From: Lachnospiraceae bacterium
Lineage (GTDB): Bacteria > Bacillota > Clostridia > Lachnospirales > Lachnospiraceae
Direction of reading: 5' to 3'
Assembly: GCA_017448245.1 (NCBI GenBank)
Contig: JAFSLV010000007.1
Coordinates: 62,001 to 126,000 of the forward strand
Length of the DNA: 64,000 nucleotides
The notes beneath the pieces were generated by a model. That model searched no databases and had not been told where the DNA came from. It saw nothing but the letters and a program-made list of their open reading frames with translations. Numbering within the stretch: the first letter of the stretch is position 1; every line of letters starts with the position of its first letter. Made by a program: the position numbers and the translations under genes. Shown here piece after piece: positions 59,451 to 64,000 of this stretch.

Positions 59451-61217
59451 ATGATCCAGATCTTCATACGATTTTTCGACTTCTGCGGCGGAGTGAACAA
59501 ACGCAAGTTTTATCTGTCCGTACTGCTCGGCACACTGACCGCGTTTACGGAAGCGTTTAAGATCCCGGCAATCGGCGTCATGATGGGAGGTCTCATCACC
59601 GGGGAAGTCACAAACGGCATCCTCTTAACCTGCTTTGGCATCATGGTCGCAAGCATCGCATTGTCGAGCATTACGAAATACCGCTCCACGATGTTACAGA
59701 CGGAGGCCGGCTACGATTCCGCGGCGGGCAAACGTATCGAGATCGCGGAGCATCTGCGCTATCTGCCGATGGGGTATTTCAACGCGCATTCGCTCGGGCA
59801 GATCACGAGTGTCACGACGAATACGATGGAAAACATTTCCGATGTCGGCACGCGCGTCGTGATGCTGACGCTGCAGGGGACGCTGACCAGTATCGTAATC
59901 ACGGTGATGATGTTGTTCTTTGACGTGCGCATCGGGCTGATCGCGGTGTGCGGCGTTGTGTTGTTTTTCCTCGTCAACACGATCATGCAGCACCGCGCAA
60001 AGGCCATCTCCCCGCGCAAGATCGCTGCGGATACCTTTGTCGTGGAACAGGTGATGGAATACATACAGGGTATCGCCGAAGTGAAATCGTACCGGCTGAC
60101 GGGAAAGCGCCTGGTGCAGCTCGAGGACGCGATCGCGGAGGGGGCAAAGGTCAACACGGACATGGAGATGAAATTTGTGCCGGTCATGCTGTTGCAGGGA
60201 CTGGTGACAAAGATGACGGGCGTCATGATCAGCGCGGTGTCGATATGGCTCTGTTTACAGGACACGATGGCACTGCTCACCTGTATCATGATGCAGGTCT
60301 GTGCGTTTATCGTGTTTTCTTCGCTCGAAAACGCCGGCAACTATTCCGCGCTGCTGCGCGTGATCGACATGAGCGTCAGTAAGGCGCAGGAGATTCTAAA
60401 TCTCGAGCCGATGGACATTGCGGGAAAGGACATCGCTGTTTCGCATCACAACATCGACGTGGAAGAAATTGATTTTTCCTATGACAAACGAAAGATCATC
60501 GACAACGTGTCGCTGTCGGTTCCGGAAAAAGGGGCGGCCGCGTTTGTGGGGCCGTCCGGTGGCGGGAAGACCACGCTCTGCCACCTTGTCGCCAGATTCT
60601 GGGACGTGGAAAAGGGAAGCGTAAAGCTGGACGGAAGCGATGTGCGCCAATACAGCATGAACAGCCTGATGAAAAACTTCAGCTTTGTGTTCCAGAGCGT
60701 TTATCTCTTCCACGATACGGTCGCGAACAATATCCGCTTCGGCAACGAGGACGCGCCGATGGAAAAGGTGATCGAAGCGGCAAAGAAAGCAAGCTGCCAC
60801 GACTTTATCCTGTCGCTGCCCGACGGCTATGACACGATGATCGGCGAGGGAGGCGCGTCGATCTCGGGCGGCGAGAAGCAGCGCATCTCGATCGCTCGCG
60901 CCATCATGAAGGACGCGCCGGTCATTATTTTAGACGAAGCGACGGCCAATGTGGATCCGGAAAACGAGAAGGAACTGATGGAGGCGATCGAAGCGCTCAC
61001 AAAGGAAAAGACGATTCTGATGATCGCGCATCGTCTGAAAACCATCCGGAACGCGGATCATATTTTTGTGGTGGATAAGGGGCGCATCGCGGAAGAGGGA
61101 GACCACGCATCGCTGATGAAACAGGACGGCATCTACAGACGGTTTGTGGATTCGAGGGAGCAGGCGGTGAGCTGGAAGCTGGGAAGAACAGGACAGGGGA
61201 ATCTTTCCGCTGTCTGA
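59451..61217 (+). CDS. ABC exporter half-transporter 2 (membrane plus ATPase domains)
   Basis: A 588-residue half-transporter with six membrane helices and an ATPase domain. Walker A GPSGGGKTT, signature ISGGEKQRISIARAI, Walker B VIILDEATANVDPENE and switch His in LMIAHRLKT are intact. Its EVKSYRLTGKRLVQLE coupling region is typical. It follows the first half-transporter by 57 bp; both have complete catalytic residues, so a heterodimer with two working sites is expected. AAAGGAATGAGG precedes the ATG. Confidence 0.92.
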   Translation: MIQIFIRFFDFCGGVNKRKFYLSVLLGTLTAFTEAFKIPAIGVMMGGLITGEVTNGILLTCFGIMVASIALSSITKYRSTMLQTEAGYDSAAGKRIEIAEHLRYLPMGYFNAHSLGQITSVTTNTMENISDVGTRVVMLTLQGTLTSIVITVMMLFFDVRIGLIAVCGVVLFFLVNTIMQHRAKAISPRKIAADTFVVEQVMEYIQGIAEVKSYRLTGKRLVQLEDAIAEGAKVNTDMEMKFVPVMLLQGLVTKMTGVMISAVSIWLCLQDTMALLTCIMMQVCAFIVFSSLENAGNYSALLRVIDMSVSKAQEILNLEPMDIAGKDIAVSHHNIDVEEIDFSYDKRKIIDNVSLSVPEKGAAAFVGPSGGGKTTLCHLVARFWDVEKGSVKLDGSDVRQYSMNSLMKNFSFVFQSVYLFHDTVANNIRFGNEDAPMEKVIEAAKKASCHDFILSLPDGYDTMIGEGGASISGGEKQRISIARAIMKDAPVIILDEATANVDPENEKELMEAIEALTKEKTILMIAHRLKTIRNADHIFVVDKGRIAEEGDHASLMKQDGIYRRFVDSREQAVSWKLGRTGQGNLSAV

Positions 61218-61235
61218 TAAAAAGGAGGGATTCAA

Positions 61236-61853
61236 ATGAGTAAATTAAACAACGAAGAACTGCAGACGCAACAGCCGGATAAAAAACTGCGTACGAAGGA
61301 TCTGATCTACGCGGGCGCGTTCGGCGCGATCTATCTGGTCCTGATGCTGATCATCGTGATGGGATCGAGCATGATACCGGTCCTGTATCTGCTGTCGCCG
61401 CTGACGGTCGGTGTGGTCTGCGGCACCGTTTACATGTTGTGCGTGGTCAAGGTGCATAAGTTTGGTGCGGCACTGATCTTAGGCATCCTGTTTGCGGTCA
61501 TTTCAACCATGAGCGTGCTGCCGGGCTTTATCCTCGCGATCTGCGCGGCGCTTGCGGCGGAGGTTGTTTTGTGGCTCGGGAAATACAAATCGAGATTCCT
61601 GTATCTGCTCTCGTTTGTCTTTTTCAACATCAACATGACGGGACCTTTTTTACGTTTTCTGTACAATAAGGACGCCTTCATTGCGGACACGGTCAGCTAT
61701 TACGGGGAAGAGCACGCGCAGGCGCTCTCCGCCATCACGCCGGACTGGATCTTCTGGGGGATTCTGGCATGCGCGATCGTCGGCGGCATCATCGGTTCGT
61801 TTATCGCTAACCGTCTGATCAAAAAGCACTTCGAAAAGGCCGGCGTCGTCTGA
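61236..61853 (+). CDS. ECF transporter S component, MptD family
   Basis: Substrate-binding membrane subunit of an energy-coupling-factor importer. The 205-residue protein has a polar N-terminus (about 20 residues), the start LRTKDLIYAGAFGAIYLVLM and about six membrane helices, resembling the MptD (TIGR02185/Trep_Strep) group. The ligand of this group is not settled. AAAGGAGG precedes the ATG. The stop overlaps the EcfT start by one base. Confidence 0.82.
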   Translation: MSKLNNEELQTQQPDKKLRTKDLIYAGAFGAIYLVLMLIIVMGSSMIPVLYLLSPLTVGVVCGTVYMLCVVKVHKFGAALILGILFAVISTMSVLPGFILAICAALAAEVVLWLGKYKSRFLYLLSFVFFNINMTGPFLRFLYNKDAFIADTVSYYGEEHAQALSAITPDWIFWGILACAIVGGIIGSFIANRLIKKHFEKAGVV

Positions 61854-62593
61854 TGGAGCCGATGACATTCGGGTCGGACGCGCATGCGCTTCTGAAGCTG
61901 GATCCGAGAACAAAGCTGTTCCTTTTTCTGACCTGTACCCTGATGACGATCAATACCTTCAGCATGACGCCTGTGGTGTTGTATAACACGGCGTTATGCG
62001 CGGTGCTGGCGCTTTGCGGCAGACCCTGGACGGCGCTGAAGGCATTCGTGCTTCTGATGGTGACGGTCTATGTGCGCGTGACGGTGAACGCGCAGGGCTC
62101 TGTCGCGCCCGCGACGCTGACGATTGTGTTCGGGCTCGCGACACTCGTGCTGTTCTGTTTTCCGGTTTTTTTATCGTTCAGCCTTCTCGTACGCACCACG
62201 CGGATCAGCCAGTTTCTCGCGGGGTTTCAGGCGATGCATCTGCCGGTGCGTGTTGTGATACCGGTCGCAGTCATGATCCGGTTTATTCCGACCGTGCAGG
62301 AGGAGTGGGCGGGCATCCGCAAAGCGATGGCGTTTCGCGACATCCGCACGGACATCGGGAGTGTCGTTTTACATCCGATGCGCACGGTCGAGTATGTGCT
62401 GATCCCGCTGTTGTTTTCCTGCATCGCGGTGATGGAGGAGCTGGCGGCGGCTGCGCTCGCGCGCGGGATGGACGCGGACCGGAAGCGGTCTTCCTATGAA
62501 ACGGTCCGCATGCGCATACAGGATTATGTGGTGATCGTTGTGTTTTGCGCGCTGCTGGTCTATGTGATGATGACCAGGTTCGGCGCAATGTGA
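61853..62593 (+). CDS. ECF transporter transmembrane component EcfT
   Basis: Scaffold subunit that joins the S component to the ATPases. The 246-residue protein has the ECF-T pattern: LDPRTKLFLFLTCTLMTIN at the start, four to five helices, and the two coupling motifs of the Ala-Arg-Gly type, here EWAGIRKAMAFRDIRTD and ELAAAALARGMDADRKR. ATG at 61853; a second ATG three codons on is possible. Confidence 0.9.
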   Translation: MEPMTFGSDAHALLKLDPRTKLFLFLTCTLMTINTFSMTPVVLYNTALCAVLALCGRPWTALKAFVLLMVTVYVRVTVNAQGSVAPATLTIVFGLATLVLFCFPVFLSFSLLVRTTRISQFLAGFQAMHLPVRVVIPVAVMIRFIPTVQEEWAGIRKAMAFRDIRTDIGSVVLHPMRTVEYVLIPLLFSCIAVMEELAAAALARGMDADRKRSSYETVRMRIQDYVVIVVFCALLVYVMMTRFGAM

Positions 62594-62632
62594 GGGGAAA
62601 CTGGTGGGAAGTGTTATCGGAGGGAAAAAGGT

Positions 62633-64000
62633 TTGATCCGGTTTGATCATGTGAGCTTTCATTACGGCGGGGAACACGGCACCGGGGAGGGTGTCGATGA
62701 TATCAGTCTGCGGATCGCGGACGGGGAATTTGTCGTTCTGTGCGGCGCGTCCGGATGCGGCAAGACAACGCTCACAAGACTGATCAACGGTCTTGCGCCG
62801 CATTTTTATGAAGGCAAAACGGAAGGCGCGGTGTACGTCGGCCGGGAAGGCGAAGCGGAGCTGTGTGTGACGAAGGCGCCGCTCCATGAGACGGCGGCCT
62901 ATGTCGGCAGTGTTTTCCAGAATCCGAAGAGCCAGTTTTTCAATGTGGACACCACGGGCGAGCTGGCGTTCGGCTGTGAGAACATGGGGCTTGCGCGGGA
63001 AGAGATCGCTTTACGCATCGCGCGGACAAAAGCTGACATGAAGCTGGACGCGCTGATGGACAGAAACATTTTTGAGCTGTCCGGCGGCGAGAAACAGCAG
63101 GTTGCATGCGGGTCGGTCTATGCCTCGGATCCGGATATCTATGTGCTGGACGAGCCCTCCTCGAATCTGGATAAAAAGGCGATCGTGCGCCTGCATGACG
63201 CGCTGCTGCGCATCAAGGAGCGTGGAAAGACCGTCATTGTGTCGGAGCACCGGCTCTATTTCCTGACGGATCTGGCGGACCGGTTTCTGTATCTGGATGA
63301 CGGGAGGATCGTAAGGGAATTTACCGCGGAGGAGATGCGCGCGATGCGGGATGAAGAGCTGTGCGCGCTGGGACTGCGGTGCACGTCGCTGGAGATGCTT
63401 GGAGGAGGACAGGAGGACGGTTCCGGGACAGCAAGAACCGTCCCCCTGTCCTGTGAGAAGCGTGAGACAGAAGAACCGTCTCCCTGTTCCGATGCTGCGA
63501 AGGCACCGGCGCGATCGCAGATCGCGCTTGACGCACTCGACCTTGCCTGCAACCGCGGAAGCACGTGCATCCTCGACGTGGAGCGTTTTTCGCTTCCCGC
63601 GAACAGCATCATCGCCCTGATCGGCGACAACGGCTGCGGTAAATCGACGCTTGCGGAATCGCTCTGCGGCGTGATCCCCGCGGGTGGTTCCGTCGCGTTT
63701 GCCGTTTCGGACGGCGGGAAAACCATGCTGCGGTATCTGACCGACAGACAGCGTACGAAGAAGAGCTTCCTCGTCATGCAGGACGTGAACCGGCAGTTGT
63801 TCTCGGACAGTGTCTTAGAGGAAGTCATGCTGAACGCGCAGCCGGCACGCACCACACCTCGTAACGGCGTGGGAACAGGCAGCGGCACCGGAGCAGTGGG
63901 AGCGGCCATCGCAAACAGCAATTCCGAATACGCGGTCAAAGCCCATGCCGCGGAAATTCTGGAAAAACTCGGGCTTACGGATGTCGCGGATCGTCACCCG
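62633..64000 (+). CDS. ECF transporter ATPase with two tandem ATP-binding domains (3' end outside window)
   Basis: The frame is open from a TTG start (AGGGA eight bases upstream) to the window end, 456 codons. Domain 1 has Walker A GASGCGKTT (about 38-46), signature LSGGEKQQ and Walker B IYVLDEPSSNLD with EHRLYFL switch. Domain 2 begins after a linker and has Walker A GDNGCGKST (from about 331); its signature lies beyond the window. A fused double ATPase replaces the separate EcfA1/EcfA2 pair. The linker (about 258-290) is encoded by copies of the GGGACGGTT-type repeat, in frame. It powers uptake through the S and T components encoded just upstream. Confidence 0.9.
   Translation, partial: MIRFDHVSFHYGGEHGTGEGVDDISLRIADGEFVVLCGASGCGKTTLTRLINGLAPHFYEGKTEGAVYVGREGEAELCVTKAPLHETAAYVGSVFQNPKSQFFNVDTTGELAFGCENMGLAREEIALRIARTKADMKLDALMDRNIFELSGGEKQQVACGSVYASDPDIYVLDEPSSNLDKKAIVRLHDALLRIKERGKTVIVSEHRLYFLTDLADRFLYLDDGRIVREFTAEEMRAMRDEELCALGLRCTSLEMLGGGQEDGSGTARTVPLSCEKRETEEPSPCSDAAKAPARSQIALDALDLACNRGSTCILDVERFSLPANSIIALIGDNGCGKSTLAESLCGVIPAGGSVAFAVSDGGKTMLRYLTDRQRTKKSFLVMQDVNRQLFSDSVLEEVMLNAQPARTTPRNGVGTGSGTGAVGAAIANSNSEYAVKAHAAEILEKLGLTDVADRHP
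63407..63496 (+). repeat. in-frame GGGACGGTT-type repeat units inside the ECF ATPase gene
   Basis: A 17-bp inverted repeat (63407-63423 GGACAGGAGGACGGTTC with 63435-63451 GAACCGTCCCCCTGTCC, 16 of 17 paired) is followed by a further unit GAACCGTCTCCCTGTTCC at about 63475. The units code for the linker between the two ATPase domains. Confidence 0.75.

Overview
The window is GC-rich DNA from a motile, Gram-positive anaerobe, most likely a member of the Clostridia close to Lachnospiraceae. That placement is inferred from gene content: codY directly ahead of a single long fla/che locus, FliY with a CheC-like half, CheC/CheD, FlbD (SwrD), a DUF4364 protein, an MptD-type ECF S component and a GPH symporter beside a GH2 beta-galactosidase. 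No rRNA, tRNA, CRISPR array or insertion sequence with a transposase gene was seen.

Layout. 1-4464: end of a CYTH-domain gene and a two-gene ABC system whose permease carries a very long coiled coil. 4495-8554: tig-clpP-clpX-engB, with overlapping or short junctions and a sigmaA-type promoter. 8582-12341 (minus strand): GPH symporter and GH2 beta-galactosidase. 12413-12576: a 164-bp palindromic element. 12641-15596: a small unknown gene and clpB behind a promoter overlapped by a perfect palindrome. 15637-20195: SGNH hydrolase, DUF4364 protein, metallo-beta-lactamase-fold hydrolase and topA. 20228-21136: codY with two overlapping CodY boxes.

21255-55991 is a nearly complete flagellar and chemotaxis locus on the plus strand: flgB flgC fliE fliF fliG fliH fliI fliJ, an MgtE-N-like gene, fliK flgD, a TIGR02530-type gene, flgE, then flbD motA motB fliL fliM fliY cheY fliO fliP fliQ fliR flhB flhA flhF flhG, a PilZ gene, cheB cheA cheW cheC cheD, a small membrane protein and fliA. 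It builds the rod, MS-ring, export gate, hook, stator and switch, places the flagellum (FlhF/FlhG), supplies the chemotaxis core and ends with the sigma factor for late genes. Flagellin, hook-associated proteins, cheR and receptors are not in the window. Several intercistronic gaps are unusually long and filled with structured repeats.

The most interesting single locus is the 525-bp gap between flgE and flbD. On the minus strand it holds a 31-residue hydrophobic peptide gene of the holin-like-toxin kind. A strong plus-strand promoter fires a short RNA into that gene's 3' end, and the two transcripts share one hairpin. This looks like a type I toxin-antitoxin module inside the flagellar locus. 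Repeat families worth attention are a hairpin family with compensatory stem changes (three copies), a leader repeat before clpB, flgC and fliQ, and a GGGACGGTT-type repeat that supplies the stop codon of one gene and an in-frame linker in another.

55998-57425 is an MBOAT O-acyltransferase gene next to fliA. 57561-64000 is a transporter set: two ABC exporter half-transporters, then an MptD-type ECF S component, EcfT and a tandem EcfA that runs off the window end.
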